Origin: Paludibacter sp.
GTDB taxonomy: Bacteria > Bacteroidota > Bacteroidia > Bacteroidales > Paludibacteraceae
Direction of reading: 5' to 3'
NCBI GenBank assembly: GCA_031292575.1
Contig: JARLGX010000003.1
Coordinates: 62,001-126,000, forward strand
Length of the DNA: 64,000 nucleotides
Shown: in pieces, positions 52,357 through 61,865 of the stretch
Numbering within the stretch: position 1 is the first letter of the stretch
Layout of the letters: each line of letters begins with the position of its first letter
Program-made: the position numbers and the translations under genes
Notes under the pieces: model-generated
What the model was told of the DNA's origin: nothing
The model's database searches: none
The model's input: the letters and a program-made list of their open reading frames with translations, nothing else

Positions 52357-52779
52357 ATGGAAATAAAAAAAAACTGGCATGCTAAACATTTAGAATCATT
52401 AAGTTTTGGTAGTCGAATAGCCGATTCGGTAGCAAAAGGAATGGGGTCCTGGAGCTTTATAATTATTCAAACAGTGCTGGTCATTCTTTGGATGGCATTA
52501 AATCTTATCGGTTTTATGTATCACTGGGATGTATATCCTTTTATATTACTTAATTTGCTTTTTTCAACACAGGCTGCCTACGCAGCGCCCATCATTATGA
52601 TGTCGCAAAACAGGCAAAATGAACGGGATAGAATGCATGCAGAAGAAGATTACAAAACGAATATTGATGCAAAAAAAGAAATCGAAGCTCTATCTGTCAT
52701 GTTGAAAAATATCGAAGTTGAGAAATTAGATAAAATCATTCAAATGATAAAAGAACTGGACAATTCTTCATCTAAATAA
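52357..52779 (+). CDS. DUF1003 family membrane protein
   Basis: This matches DUF1003, a family of small inner-membrane proteins of unknown function. The 140-aa product has the family features SFGSRIADSVAKGMGSWSF, two membrane segments (about residues 28-48 and 57-75), the phrase YPFILLNLLFSTQAAYAAP and IIMMSQNRQNERDR. It ends in a charged coiled-coil tail. It is followed 52 bp downstream by a larger membrane protein gene on the same strand and may share its transcript. Confidence 0.93.
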   Translation: MEIKKNWHAKHLESLSFGSRIADSVAKGMGSWSFIIIQTVLVILWMALNLIGFMYHWDVYPFILLNLLFSTQAAYAAPIIMMSQNRQNERDRMHAEEDYKTNIDAKKEIEALSVMLKNIEVEKLDKIIQMIKELDNSSSK

Positions 52780-52831
52780 AAGAGTTTCGCAACCAAACGA
52801 GTGAATAAATCAATTAAAAAAACACAACATT

Positions 52832-54466
52832 ATGAGTAAAATTAGAAATATTGTCATTGTGCTTCTTGCCGGATTTATTCTGGTGTACGTTAATATGCCC
52901 ACGGTCAATTACGGATTTACCGGATTTGCGATATTGTTGATGGTTTTAACCGGCATTTGGACTTTACTGAACAATCCTTTCAAAATAATTCAAAATCAGA
53001 ATAATACTCCTACTTTCAAAATTGGCAGACCCGGCAAAGTATCTTTTATCATCCTGGCCGTATTAGCTGTTTACATTACAGTGGTTCCGTTCATTACAAG
53101 TTGGGCTCTGCTTCGAACCAACGACTATCGGAACCTTATTGGAAAAGTAGATACTGAATCGAATATATCGAACCACATGTTACCTATTTCTATTGAAAAA
53201 ATCCGTGTGGTAGATCAGCCGCTGGCTCAATTGCTGGGCGACAAGGTGCTTGGTACACAATCGGCACTTGGAAGTCAGGTTACACTCGGTACATTCAACA
53301 TACAAAAAGTAAACAACAATCTTTATTGGGTAGCTCCGCTCCTGCATTCAGGTTTCTTTAAATGGGAAAAAAACAGGCAGGGAACCAACGGGTACGTGAT
53401 GGTAAATGCCTGCAACGAACGCGATGTGAAACTGGTGCAGCAAATCAACGGAAAAAAAATCTACATTAAATATCAATCCGAAGCCTATTTCTTCGATAAT
53501 CTGGAACGTTACCTTTATTTCCATGGTTATTGGAATGTGGGATTAACCGATTATTCGTTCGAAATTGATGATTCGGGTATTCCGTATTGGGTGGTTACAA
53601 AATACAAAAAAACAATTGGCTTTATGGGTGACGACGCGCAAGGCGTAGTGCTTGTAAATGCACAAACCGGAGAAATTAAGGAATACACCATAGCCAATAC
53701 GCCCAAATGGGTGGATCGCATTCAGCCGGGTAATTTTATTGAAACCCAGTTGAACGATTGGGGAGAATATGTAAAAGGATACTGGAACTTTTCTAACGAA
53801 GGCAAACTCAAAATCACAGAACCCGTTTCGATGGTTTACGGCGATGATAACAACGCGTATTGGTACACCGGTTTAACTTCGGTAGGTGCCGATGAATCTA
53901 CTGTTGGGTTTGTGTTGGTAAATACACGCACAAAAAAAGCCGTTTGGTACAAGCAAAGTGGTGCAACTGAAATAGCAGCACAAAACTCTGCCACAGGGAA
54001 AGTGCAGGAAAAAGGCTATACTGCATCCATGCCTATTCCGTATAATATCAACAATATCCCCACCTATGTAATAACACTGAAAGACAACGGCGGATTGGTA
54101 AAAATGTACGCCATGGTAGCTATCGAAGATTATACCATCGTGGGCGTTGGCAACACGTTGCAAGAATCGTTAATGGCTTACAAAAATGCGTATAACCAGT
54201 CGGGCAATAAAATAACCACTAAAAGTAAAACTGAGACAAACAAAATTAAATCAGTTATTACCCGCATTAACGGTGATGTAAAGAACGGAAACACCTATTA
54301 TTATTTTACTGTTAAGAACTTCCCGAAAGTCTTTATAGGTTCATCGCAAATCTCGAATGATTTTCCGTTGACGAATGTTGGCGATAGCGCATATATAACC
54401 TACGACAACGACAATCAGGATGTCATTGATATTTCATCGTTTAAAAATAAAAACTTAAGAAAATAG
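52832..54466 (+). CDS. Large membrane-anchored protein of unknown function, 544 aa
   Basis: I cannot name a family. Three hydrophobic segments lie near the N-terminus (about residues 7-24, 27-46 and 71-93). They are followed by a large, probably extracytoplasmic region of beta-rich repeats with two PepSY-like stretches (DSGIPYWVVTKYKKT with GVVLVNAQTGEIKEY, about 250-290; and STVGFVLVNTRTKKAVWY, about 355-373). A C-terminal OB-like domain follows (VITRINGDVKNGNTYYYFTV). There is no lipobox or catalytic motif. The repeated pattern of a value strand followed by a statement about a stored value resembles the PepSY fold, which often inhibits proteases, but that is weak inference. It lies 26 bp before the DUF1761 gene. 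Confidence 0.8.
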   Translation: MSKIRNIVIVLLAGFILVYVNMPTVNYGFTGFAILLMVLTGIWTLLNNPFKIIQNQNNTPTFKIGRPGKVSFIILAVLAVYITVVPFITSWALLRTNDYRNLIGKVDTESNISNHMLPISIEKIRVVDQPLAQLLGDKVLGTQSALGSQVTLGTFNIQKVNNNLYWVAPLLHSGFFKWEKNRQGTNGYVMVNACNERDVKLVQQINGKKIYIKYQSEAYFFDNLERYLYFHGYWNVGLTDYSFEIDDSGIPYWVVTKYKKTIGFMGDDAQGVVLVNAQTGEIKEYTIANTPKWVDRIQPGNFIETQLNDWGEYVKGYWNFSNEGKLKITEPVSMVYGDDNNAYWYTGLTSVGADESTVGFVLVNTRTKKAVWYKQSGATEIAAQNSATGKVQEKGYTASMPIPYNINNIPTYVITLKDNGGLVKMYAMVAIEDYTIVGVGNTLQESLMAYKNAYNQSGNKITTKSKTETNKIKSVITRINGDVKNGNTYYYFTVKNFPKVFIGSSQISNDFPLTNVGDSAYITYDNDNQDVIDISSFKNKNLRK

Positions 54467-54492
54467 TTTCAATTAAAGCTAAAATCTAAAAT

Positions 54493-54906
54493 ATGCATAT
54501 CATCAAATTATTATCAGAAATCAATTGGTTGGCAATAGTTGCCACCACCGTATTATCATTTGCACTTGGTGCACTTTGGCACTCAAAACTCCTTTTTGGT
54601 AACGCATGGGCAAAAGATTCGAATACAATTTATAATTCCGAAAATCATGGCAATCCGCTTATAGTATTCGGGCTATCGGCTGTGTTGCACATCATTGTAC
54701 TGATTGGCCTGGCCATGTTTATCGGTGCCGATTCATCAGCAATGAAAGGACTCCTGAAAGGCTTTTTCGTAAGCACTTTTTGGATTTCAACAAGTATTGG
54801 TGTGACTTATATTTTTGTTGGCAGAAGTTTTCGTTTGTTCTTAATTGATGCAGGTTTTTATATAGTGTTTCTATCACTTTCGGGTCTGATACTTGGAGCC
54901 TGGTAA
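54493..54906 (+). CDS. DUF1761 family membrane protein
   Basis: This is a 137-aa inner-membrane protein of the DUF1761 family (function unknown). Family features are INWLAIVATTVLSFALGALW with HSKLLFGNAWAK after the first membrane segment, and three further segments (about residues 53-75, 88-108 and 112-135). It lies 26 bp after the 544-aa membrane protein and 44 bp before the MFS gene, all on one strand, so it probably belongs to a run of co-transcribed membrane genes. Confidence 0.9.
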   Translation: MHIIKLLSEINWLAIVATTVLSFALGALWHSKLLFGNAWAKDSNTIYNSENHGNPLIVFGLSAVLHIIVLIGLAMFIGADSSAMKGLLKGFFVSTFWISTSIGVTYIFVGRSFRLFLIDAGFYIVFLSLSGLILGAW

Positions 54907-54950
54907 TTTCACGACAATTGATAATTCACCATGCCTAATCGGAAATTAGC

Positions 54951-56288
54951 ATGGTACTTTTAAACAGAATGCAAAAAACATCTTTCAAAAGCCGACTTGT
55001 CAGCTTATTGGGAATAAGCTCCATAGTACGCTCACTTCACTACCGGAATTTTCGTCTTTATTTCTATGGGCAATCTATTTCGCTGATTGGAACCTGGATT
55101 CAACGAATTACCGTACCCTGGCTGGTTTACGACCTGACCAAAAATGTATTTTTGTTGGGGTTGGTTGGCTTTGCCGGACAAATTCCCACCTTTTTAATTT
55201 CTCCTTTTGCCGGTGTATTAATCGACCGTTTTAATCGTCATAAAATACTGGTAATTACACAGATATTGTCTTTAATACAGGCTTTAGTACTGGCATTTCT
55301 GTATTACCAACATTCAATCAGCGTGTGGAACATAGCCATTTTGAGTGTTTTTCTGGGAATAATTAATGCATTCGACATGCCTGCACGTCAATCGTTTGTG
55401 GTGGATATGATTGAGAGAAAAGAAGATTTGGGAAATGCCATAGCTTTAAATTCGTCGATGGTAAATAGTGCCCGGTTAATCGGGCCTTCCATAGCCGGAA
55501 TTTTAATTTCGCTGACAGGGGAAGGAATGTGCTTTTTACTCAATGCCATCAGTTATATCTTCGTCATCGTTTTTCTACTAATGATGAAACTAACGCCACG
55601 TAAAATAACTTCAGGTAAAACAAATGTGTTGCAACACATGAAGGAAGGTTTTAAATATACGTTTGGCTTTATTCCCATTCGCTACATTATTATGTTATTA
55701 GCTCTGGTAAGCCTAATGGGAATGCCATATACAGTACTTATGCCTGTGTTTGCAAAAACAATTTTGCATGGCGGTCCTCATACTTTCGGATTTTTGATGG
55801 GAGCTAGTGGTGTGGGTGCTTTGGGTGGAGCTTTCTACATGGCTGCGCGAAAAAATGCAGCAGGGTTGGAAAATTATATCCCCTGGTTTGCCGCTATTTT
55901 TGGTTTGGGGCTCATTCTGTTTTCATTTTCGCACAACTTTATACTTTCCATGTTTTTATTGCTGTTCACAGGTTTCGGAATGCTGATGCAAATGACATCG
56001 AGCAATACCATTTTACAAACCATTGTTGACGACGATAAGCGCGGACGCGTAATGAGTTTTTACACCATGGCATTTATGGGAACTGCTCCTTTTGGCAGTT
56101 TACTGGCCGGTTCGCTGGCAGCAAAAGTAGGTGCTCCCAACACGCTCATCATTGGTGGGGCAGCTTGTATCATTGGCGGACTTGTCTTTATGCTAAAACT
56201 TTCTGAAATCAAAAAAATCATTGAACCTATTTATGTACGCTTGGGGATAATGCCTGAAATTAAAGTCGGAGACAATCTAAAGTCGTAA
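54951..56288 (+). CDS. MFS transporter (EntS/MFS_3-like)
   Basis: This is a major facilitator family exporter. About 12 membrane segments are present; the N-terminal motif NFRLYFYGQSISLIGTWIQR and the loop GVLIDRFNRHK (motif A-like, about residues 90-100) identify the MFS_3/EntS-like branch, and PARQSFVVDMIERKEDLGNA is typical of it. The 445-aa length is normal. The substrate is unknown; relatives export siderophores, macrolides or tetracycline-like compounds. A second possible start is the Met seven codons in. It heads towards the DinB and DUF1398 genes on the same strand. Confidence 0.93.
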   Translation: MVLLNRMQKTSFKSRLVSLLGISSIVRSLHYRNFRLYFYGQSISLIGTWIQRITVPWLVYDLTKNVFLLGLVGFAGQIPTFLISPFAGVLIDRFNRHKILVITQILSLIQALVLAFLYYQHSISVWNIAILSVFLGIINAFDMPARQSFVVDMIERKEDLGNAIALNSSMVNSARLIGPSIAGILISLTGEGMCFLLNAISYIFVIVFLLMMKLTPRKITSGKTNVLQHMKEGFKYTFGFIPIRYIIMLLALVSLMGMPYTVLMPVFAKTILHGGPHTFGFLMGASGVGALGGAFYMAARKNAAGLENYIPWFAAIFGLGLILFSFSHNFILSMFLLLFTGFGMLMQMTSSNTILQTIVDDDKRGRVMSFYTMAFMGTAPFGSLLAGSLAAKVGAPNTLIIGGAACIIGGLVFMLKLSEIKKIIEPIYVRLGIMPEIKVGDNLKS

Positions 56289-56331
56289 CTCAATTTTCGG
56301 CCATGCAAATTCAGTTTAAAACTAAATTTAT

Positions 56332-56811
56332 ATGAACACATTCAAAACCAATAACACCCGTTTACTGGAGCTTCTGGCAGCATGGGAACCACGTTTGCTG
56401 GCACTTTCCGAAGAAGTAATTACAACCCCCCGCAACGGTCAGAACAGAAATATCAAGCAAATTCTTGGTCACATGGTGGATTCGGCTTCTAACAACACGC
56501 ACCGGATCATTCATTTGCAATATCAGGTTAGTCCGCTCATTTACCCCGACTATGCCAACCTGGGCAATAACGATCGGTGGATTGCCATTCAGAACTACCA
56601 GGACGAAAACTGGAATAATTTAGTACATCTATGGAAATTCACCAACCTGCACATTGCTCATGTTATTAGTCATGTAAATCCCGATAAACTGGACAATGTT
56701 TGGCTTTCGGCACTTGGCGAAGAAGTTTCACTATATAACATGATAACGGGTTATTTAGGACACTTTGAACTACATTTGCAGGAAATAGAAGATTTGATAA
56801 ATCGTAAGTAA
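56332..56811 (+). CDS. DinB-family protein
   Basis: This is a 159-aa four-helix-bundle protein of the DinB/YfiT-like superfamily. Candidate metal ligands are the histidines in LGHMVDSASNN (His near residue 46), in LHIAHVISHV (near 108-112) and in GYLGHFELHLQEIE (near 144-148). Members often act as thiol- or metal-dependent transferases, but the activity of this one is unknown. It is followed after only 4 bp by the DUF1398 gene, so the two are probably translated from one message. Confidence 0.88.
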   Translation: MNTFKTNNTRLLELLAAWEPRLLALSEEVITTPRNGQNRNIKQILGHMVDSASNNTHRIIHLQYQVSPLIYPDYANLGNNDRWIAIQNYQDENWNNLVHLWKFTNLHIAHVISHVNPDKLDNVWLSALGEEVSLYNMITGYLGHFELHLQEIEDLINRK

Positions 56812-56815
56812 TAAC

Positions 56816-57208
56816 ATGTTTACAATTGAACAGGTAAAAGCAGCACATGCAAAAGTAAAAAGTGGCGCCGACTTTCCGGCGTATGTGCAGGAATTAATCC
56901 AACTGGGAGTAAGAAGTTATGATATTTTTGTTTCGGATGGACATGGAGAGTACAGAGGTGAAAACAACTTCCAAACCGCTTCGGCAGCAAAATACAACAC
57001 TTTACTGGTTGCAAACCATAGCAGCGTTGAAACTTTCAGGGAACGATTGAAAATTCACCAGCAAGGAGGAAGCGATTATATGACTTTCTGCCACGATGCA
57101 GCAGCAAACGGCGTAGAAAAATGGACGGTGGATATGGAGAAGATGACCTGTGTTTACTACGATAAAGCGGGGATTGAAATGGTAGCAGAAACCATTCCGG
57201 GAATATAA
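56816..57208 (+). CDS. DUF1398 family protein
   Basis: This is a small cytosolic protein (130 aa) of the DUF1398 family, of unknown function. The family features are FTIEQVKAAHAKVKSGADFP at the N-terminus, GVRSYDIFVSDGHGEYRG, the short HQQGGSDYMTFC and GVEKWTVDMEKMTCVYYDKA. It is the last gene of a run of plus-strand genes starting at the DUF1003 gene and ends at a strong hairpin. The tight spacing with the DinB-family gene (4 bp) is the only clue to its role. Confidence 0.92.
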   Translation: MFTIEQVKAAHAKVKSGADFPAYVQELIQLGVRSYDIFVSDGHGEYRGENNFQTASAAKYNTLLVANHSSVETFRERLKIHQQGGSDYMTFCHDAAANGVEKWTVDMEKMTCVYYDKAGIEMVAETIPGI

Positions 57209-57220
57209 AAGCCATAGATA

Positions 57221-57257
57221 ACACTAAGAGACGTACAAATTGTGCGTCTCTTAGTGT
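57221..57257. terminator. Bidirectional terminator between DUF1398 and tdh
   Basis: ACACTAAGAGACG (57221-57233) pairs with CGTCTCTTAGTGT (57245-57257), and the stem extends inward (one G-T pair) to leave a very small loop. The genes on both sides converge here. Confidence 0.9.
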
Positions 57258-57258
57258 A

Positions 57259-58284
57259 TTATTCCCAATTCAAAATCACTTTGCCGCATTCGCCGCTTTC
57301 CATCACGTCGAAACCTTTTTGAAAATCATCTATTTCAAAACGGTGAGTAATGACAGGTGTGAGGTCAATGCCGGTTATCAGCATTTGTTCCATTTGGTAC
57401 CAGGTTTCCCACATTTCACGTCCGTAAATTCCTTTCAGTGTCAATGCTTTGAATATAATTTTATCCCATTGAACCGTGGTGGTATTTGGTAAAATACCCA
57501 GCAAAGCAATCTTCGAGCCATTATACATATTTTCTATCATACTCTCGAAAGCAATGGGCGAACCGGACATTTCCAGCCCGATATCAAAACCATGCATATG
57601 CAGGCTTTTAATTGCTCCTTCAATTGTTTCTCCCTTGCGTGGATTGATGGTTAGCGTGGCACCCATTTTTCGGGCAATGTCCAAACGGTAATCGCTCAAA
57701 TCGGTTACTACGATATTACGAGCTCCGGCAAATTTGCAAATGGCGGTTGCCATAGTTCCAATAAGCCCCGCACCGGTAATTAGCACATCTTCACCAATCA
57801 TTGGAAACGACAAAGCGGTGTGAGTGGCATTGCCAAACGGATCCATAATAGATGCAATTTCGTCGGAAATACGGTGGTCGAGGTGCACCACATTTTCAGC
57901 CGGAAGCGACAGGTATTCCGCAAAAGCTCCATCGCGGTTCACTCCCACTCCAACAGAGTTTTCGCAAACATGCAATTTTCCACGACGACAATTACGGCAA
58001 TGCCCGCAAGCTATATGTCCTTCGCCTGTAACCCTGTCGCCAATCTGGATGTTCTTCACACCCCTGCCTTTATCAACCACTATACCTACATATTCGTGGC
58101 CAATTGTCATAGGTGTTTTAATTGTGCGCTGCGACCATTCATCCCATTTGTAAATATGTAAATCGGTGCCACAAATGGCTGTTTTCTTTATCTGAATCAA
58201 AACATCGTTAATACCAACATGTGGCATGGGTACATCTTCCATCCATATTCCTTTTTCGGGATGAAGTTTTACAAGTGCTTTCAT
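57259..58284 (-). CDS. tdh: L-threonine 3-dehydrogenase
   Basis: Tdh oxidises threonine to 2-amino-3-ketobutyrate with NAD+. The 341-aa protein is the same length as the E. coli enzyme. Catalytic zinc residues C38 (ICGTDLH), H63 and E64 (GHEYVG), and the structural zinc cysteines 93, 96, 99 and 107 ([15 protein letters not shown]) are all in place. The Rossmann segment reads [18 protein letters not shown]. Its product is used by Kbl, encoded just upstream on the same strand. The two genes are separated by an array of sixty 8-bp repeats. No promoter box was found directly upstream of tdh, so it is probably read through from kbl. Confidence 0.98.
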   Translation of the reverse strand: MKALVKLHPEKGIWMEDVPMPHVGINDVLIQIKKTAICGTDLHIYKWDEWSQRTIKTPMTIGHEYVGIVVDKGRGVKNIQIGDRVTGEGHIACGHCRNCRRGKLHVCENSVGVGVNRDGAFAEYLSLPAENVVHLDHRISDEIASIMDPFGNATHTALSFPMIGEDVLITGAGLIGTMATAICKFAGARNIVVTDLSDYRLDIARKMGATLTINPRKGETIEGAIKSLHMHGFDIGLEMSGSPIAFESMIENMYNGSKIALLGILPNTTTVQWDKIIFKALTLKGIYGREMWETWYQMEQMLITGIDLTPVITHRFEIDDFQKGFDVMESGECGKVILNWE

Positions 58285-58324
58285 TTAGTTGATTCGTTTA
58301 TTGGTTTATTAATTAATTGATTGG

Positions 58325-58804
58325 CTCATTATCACATTGGCACATTATCACATTGGCACATTGGCACATTGGCACATTGGCACATTATCACATTGGCACA
58401 TTATCACATTGGCACATTGGCACATTATCACATTGGCACATTGGCACATTATCACATTGGCTCATTATCACATTGGCACATTGGCACATTGGCACATTGG
58501 CACATTGGCACATTGGCACATTGGCACATTGGCTCATTATCACATTGGCTCATTATCACATTGGCACATTGGCACATTGGCACATTATCACATTGGCTCA
58601 TTATCACATTGGCACATTGGCACATTGGCACATTGGCTCATTATCACATTGGCTCATTATCACATTGGCACATTGGCACATTGGCACATTGGCACATTGG
58701 CACATTGGCACATTGGCACATTGGCACATTGGCACATTGGCACATTGGCACATTGGCACATTGGCACATTGGCACATTGGCACATTGGCACATTAGCACA
58801 TTAG
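58325..58804. repeat. Sixty 8-bp tandem repeats between kbl and tdh
   Basis: From 58325 to 58804 the sequence is 60 octamers in perfect phase. The units are mostly CACATTGG, with interspersed CACATTAT and CTCATTAT, and CACATTAG for the last two. AT-type units are never adjacent to each other, CT occurs only in AT-type units, and the last third is a nearly pure run of CACATTGG. The array begins next to the kbl stop codon and ends 40 bp before the tdh start. All three plus-strand frames are open only because the octamer contains no stop; it is not coding. Confidence 0.97.
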
Positions 58805-58811
58805 CATATTA

Positions 58812-59999
58812 TCAAATTACTTTTAGTTCTCTTGCTACTTTAGTAAAAGCTGCAATACATTTATCCAAATGTTCCTGCTCATGAGCTGCCGAAATCTGAA
58901 CCCGAATACGTGCTTGTCCTCTTGGCACAACCGGGAAATAAAATCCTGTCACATAAATTCCTTCGTCGAGCAAGCGTGCCGCCATGTCTTGCGAAAGTTT
59001 TGCATCGTAAAGCATTACAGCACAGATGGCAGATTCTGTAGGCTTAATATCAAATCCGGCAGACTTCATACGTTCAACAAAATAGGCTGTATTTTTGTGC
59101 AGCTTTTCCTGCAATTGATTCGTTTCGTCCATCATTTCGAACATTTTTATACCCGCAGCAGCCACCATAGGGGGTATGGAATTGGAAAACAAATATGGCC
59201 GTGAACGCTGGCGCAGCAAATCGATTATCTCCTTTTTGCCGGTTGTGAATCCACCAATGGCACCACCGAAAGCTTTACCGAGCGTTCCGGTAATAATTTC
59301 TATTTTTCCCCGCAAGTTATAACGTTCAGTCACTCCCCTGCCCGTTTCGCCGACCACACCGGCCGAATGCGATTCATCCACCATGACCATCGCATTGTAT
59401 TTTTCTGCCAGTTCATAAATTTTATCTAACGGAGCCACATTTCCATCCATCGAAAAAACACCATCAGTCACAATCAAACGAAATCGTTGTGCCTGAGCCG
59501 TTTTGAGTTGTGTTTCCAAATCAGCCATATCTGCATTTGCATAGCGGTAACGTTGTGCTTTGCAAAGTCGCACACCATCAATAATTGAGGCATGATTCAA
59601 TGAATCTGAAATTATAGCATCTTCTTCATTAAGCAAAGGTTCGAAAACACCGCCATTTGCATCAAAACAGGCAGCATACAAAATAGTATCTTCCATTCCA
59701 AAGAAGCGGGCAATTGAAGCTTCCAGTTGTTTATGAATATCCTGCGTTCCGCAAATAAAGCGTACAGATGAAACACCGTAACCATGTGAATCCAGCCCTT
59801 TTTTAGCCGCCTCAATCAATAACGGACTATTTGACAACCCAAGATAATTATTGGCGCAAAAGTTCAATACTTCTTTTCCATCGGCAACCCTGATTACGGC
59901 TCCTTGTGGCGACACAATAATTCGTTCTTTTTTGAATAAACCAGCTTGCTCTATACCGGTTAGTTCGGTTTGTAAATGTGATTTAAAATCTTGATACAT
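58812..59999 (-). CDS. kbl: 2-amino-3-ketobutyrate CoA ligase (glycine C-acetyltransferase)
   Basis: Kbl is a PLP enzyme that splits 2-amino-3-ketobutyrate with CoA into glycine and acetyl-CoA, completing threonine breakdown after Tdh. Family marks are VLNFCANNYLGLSNSPLLIE, VSSVRFICGTQDIHKQLE, the region VMVDESHSAGVVGETGRGV and the PLP lysine in GTLGKAFGGAIGG. I choose the ATG at 59999 (395 aa), three codons inside a frame that begins with TTG. It is first in a probable kbl-tdh unit. TACTTTTG at 60085-60092 (minus) is a likely -7 box. Its stop codon TGA lies in the decayed edge of the 8-bp array. Confidence 0.97.
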   Translation of the reverse strand: MYQDFKSHLQTELTGIEQAGLFKKERIIVSPQGAVIRVADGKEVLNFCANNYLGLSNSPLLIEAAKKGLDSHGYGVSSVRFICGTQDIHKQLEASIARFFGMEDTILYAACFDANGGVFEPLLNEEDAIISDSLNHASIIDGVRLCKAQRYRYANADMADLETQLKTAQAQRFRLIVTDGVFSMDGNVAPLDKIYELAEKYNAMVMVDESHSAGVVGETGRGVTERYNLRGKIEIITGTLGKAFGGAIGGFTTGKKEIIDLLRQRSRPYLFSNSIPPMVAAAGIKMFEMMDETNQLQEKLHKNTAYFVERMKSAGFDIKPTESAICAVMLYDAKLSQDMAARLLDEGIYVTGFYFPVVPRGQARIRVQISAAHEQEHLDKCIAAFTKVARELKVI

Positions 60000-60174
60000 A
60001 ATAATCAATTCAAAATTAATACTGCATAATTCAAAATTACAAATTCACTGTTGAAGGAAAAATCCTTTAGTTAGCTACTGATAGCAAAAGTAGTGAAATA
60101 ACTAAATAATTATTCAGAAACAAGTAAATTTCTATTACAAGAACTTACAATAATTCAGAAGCCTGAAAACAAAA

Positions 60175-60208
60175 GAGGCTACTTTCATTTTTAAATGAAA
60201 ATAGCCTC
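60175..60208 (-). terminator. Terminator of the DUF4395 gene
   Basis: On the minus strand GAGGCTATTTTCATTT pairs with AAATGAAAGTAGCCTC (one mismatch), followed by TTTTGTTTT. It lies 20 nt past the DUF4395 stop. Confidence 0.85.
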
Positions 60209-60228
60209 ATAATATTAAAACTGAAAGC

Positions 60229-60693
60229 TCAGATTTTTAATTTTTGAATTTTAGCGTGGTAAGTGAATCTATAAACAAAAGGGTAAATCTGACATGCGAC
60301 ACAAATTCCGAAAGCAGATTCCAGAAAAGCGCAAATCCCAAAAATTCCGGTAAAAACAAATGCAAGGGTATTTAATCCTACCAAAAATGATAGTATAATT
60401 ACAATATTAAAAACTAATCCTATCCGGGCGGCAAAGATTTTAGGACCGGCATTAATCAATTGCGGTTTTGAAAACAATGATTTTGCAATATTTTTCGATA
60501 TAAATGCTAATGGACTAAAACGCGAAAAACTTCCCGATCGTAGTGCAAAGTCGGCAAACAAAAATATAATCGGGAGTATACTTCCCGAAAAAATAAATAC
60601 CGCAAGAAATAATAATGTAAATGCACCATTAAGGCGAGCCACGTGTTCGTCAATTTTTCTATCTGATATTGGGCAAAAAGCAGTTGATTTCAT
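60229..60693 (-). CDS. DUF4395 family membrane protein
   Basis: This is a small inner-membrane protein (154 aa) of the DUF4395 family, of unknown function. The family N-terminus reads STAFCPISDRKIDEHVARLN. Four hydrophobic segments follow (about residues 23-40, 45-55, 95-115 and 118-138). The frame extends upstream to 60753, but the promoter at 60723-60754 would then lie within the coding region, so the ATG at 60693 is the real start. The gene is a single unit with its own promoter and terminator. Confidence 0.9.
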   Translation of the reverse strand: MKSTAFCPISDRKIDEHVARLNGAFTLLFLAVFIFSGSILPIIFLFADFALRSGSFSRFSPLAFISKNIAKSLFSKPQLINAGPKIFAARIGLVFNIVIILSFLVGLNTLAFVFTGIFGICAFLESAFGICVACQIYPFVYRFTYHAKIQKLKI

Positions 60694-60722
60694 AACTTTA
60701 ATTTTTAAATAAATTTCTGATA

Positions 60723-60754
60723 CAAAGGTATGGTGTATAAAAAAGCAATACAAT
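60723..60754 (-). promoter_or_regulatory. Promoter of the DUF4395 gene
   Basis: On the minus strand ATTG (60751-60754), a 20-nt spacer and TACCTTTG (60723-60730) match the -33/-7 pattern. It fixes the start codon at 60693 and excludes the longer frame. Confidence 0.65.
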
Positions 60755-60947
60755 ACCGTTGATAATGTATTTTATATACCATAAAAGAGGGATATAATTA
60801 CATACATTTGCCAACTCGCTACCACACGTTTTTATCAATAATTTCTGAAAATTTAATTCAAATTCAAGCACGAAGTGTACAACCTTCAATATTAACTACA
60901 TAAAAAAATTAATGTTTCATGCTCGTTTCATGATTTTAAAATTTCAT

Positions 60948-60979
60948 TTTGTTTATTGTTACAAAAAAGCGTACTTTTG
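60948..60979 (+). promoter_or_regulatory. Promoter of lptB
   Basis: TTTG (60948-60951), a 20-nt spacer and TACTTTTG (60972-60979) match the consensus fully, 18 nt upstream of the lptB start at 60998. Confidence 0.8.
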
Positions 60980-60997
60980 TATCTCTAATCATAGCTT

Positions 60998-61750
60998 ATG
61001 ACAAACGACAATATGGTGTTACGCACCGAACATTTATTTAAGAATTATGGAAAACGTACGGTGGTTAATGATGTTTCCATCGATGTAAAACAAGGTGAAA
61101 TTGTTGGATTGCTTGGACCAAACGGTGCCGGTAAAACTACTACCTTTTACATGACAACTGGTTTAGTAACACCAAATTCCGGAAAAATCTTTCTAAACGA
61201 TAAGGAAATTACAAAATATCCGGTTTACAAACGTGCCCAAAGTGGAATTGGATATTTAGCTCAGGAGGCTTCCGTTTTTCGCAAAATGACTGTGGAGGAC
61301 AATATAAAATCCGTTTTGGAAATGACCAAATTCAGTAAAGAATATCAAAAGGAAAAGCTGGAAACTTTGATATCGGAGTTTAATCTTGAACACGTTCGGT
61401 TGAATATTGGTGATCGACTTTCAGGTGGTGAACGTCGCCGTACCGAAATTGCACGTTGTCTGGCTATTGAACCACGGTTTATAATGCTTGATGAGCCGTT
61501 TGCCGGAGTTGATCCAATAGCAGTGCAAGATATTCAGGATATTGTCTGGAAGCTGAAAGATAAAAACATTGGCATTCTGATTACCGATCATAACGTTGAC
61601 GAAACCCTAACAATTACTGATAGGGCTTACCTGCTTTTTGAAGGAGTTATTCTGTTTCAGGGAACCTCAAAGGAATTGGCAGATAATCCGGTTGTGCGTG
61701 AAAAATACCTGGGACGTGACTTTGAATTGAAAAAGAAAACCAGAATTTAA
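60998..61750 (+). CDS. lptB: LPS export ABC transporter ATP-binding protein LptB
   Basis: LptB is the ATPase of the LptBFG complex that extracts lipopolysaccharide from the inner membrane and drives it across the envelope. The 250-aa product has Walker [10 protein letters not shown] (residues 40-48), the Q-loop region [10 protein letters not shown], the ABC signature [16 protein letters not shown], Walker [13 protein letters not shown] and the H-loop ITDHNVDET. The LptB-type phrase [16 protein letters not shown] distinguishes it from amino-acid importers. LptF and LptG are not encoded nearby, which is common. A full-consensus promoter lies just upstream. Confidence 0.95.
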   Translation: MTNDNMVLRTEHLFKNYGKRTVVNDVSIDVKQGEIVGLLGPNGAGKTTTFYMTTGLVTPNSGKIFLNDKEITKYPVYKRAQSGIGYLAQEASVFRKMTVEDNIKSVLEMTKFSKEYQKEKLETLISEFNLEHVRLNIGDRLSGGERRRTEIARCLAIEPRFIMLDEPFAGVDPIAVQDIQDIVWKLKDKNIGILITDHNVDETLTITDRAYLLFEGVILFQGTSKELADNPVVREKYLGRDFELKKKTRI

Positions 61751-61865
61751 CGAAATAATTACTACGTTTTTTTCAAATAAGTAGCAATAATTACAATTGT
61801 TTCATTATATTTGTATACACATTACAAAAAACAATCGTATTATTAACCATTTGATCTGAAAAATT

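Noticed and set aside
58317-58884. Long plus-strand open frames encoding HIGTLAHW repeats
   Set aside because: All three plus frames are open because the octamer has no stop in any phase; there is no ribosome site or non-repeat domain, and the array is intergenic between kbl and tdh.
60694-60753. Upstream extension of the DUF4395 gene
   Set aside because: A -33/-7 promoter occupies 60723-60754, and the family N-terminus starts at the internal Met.
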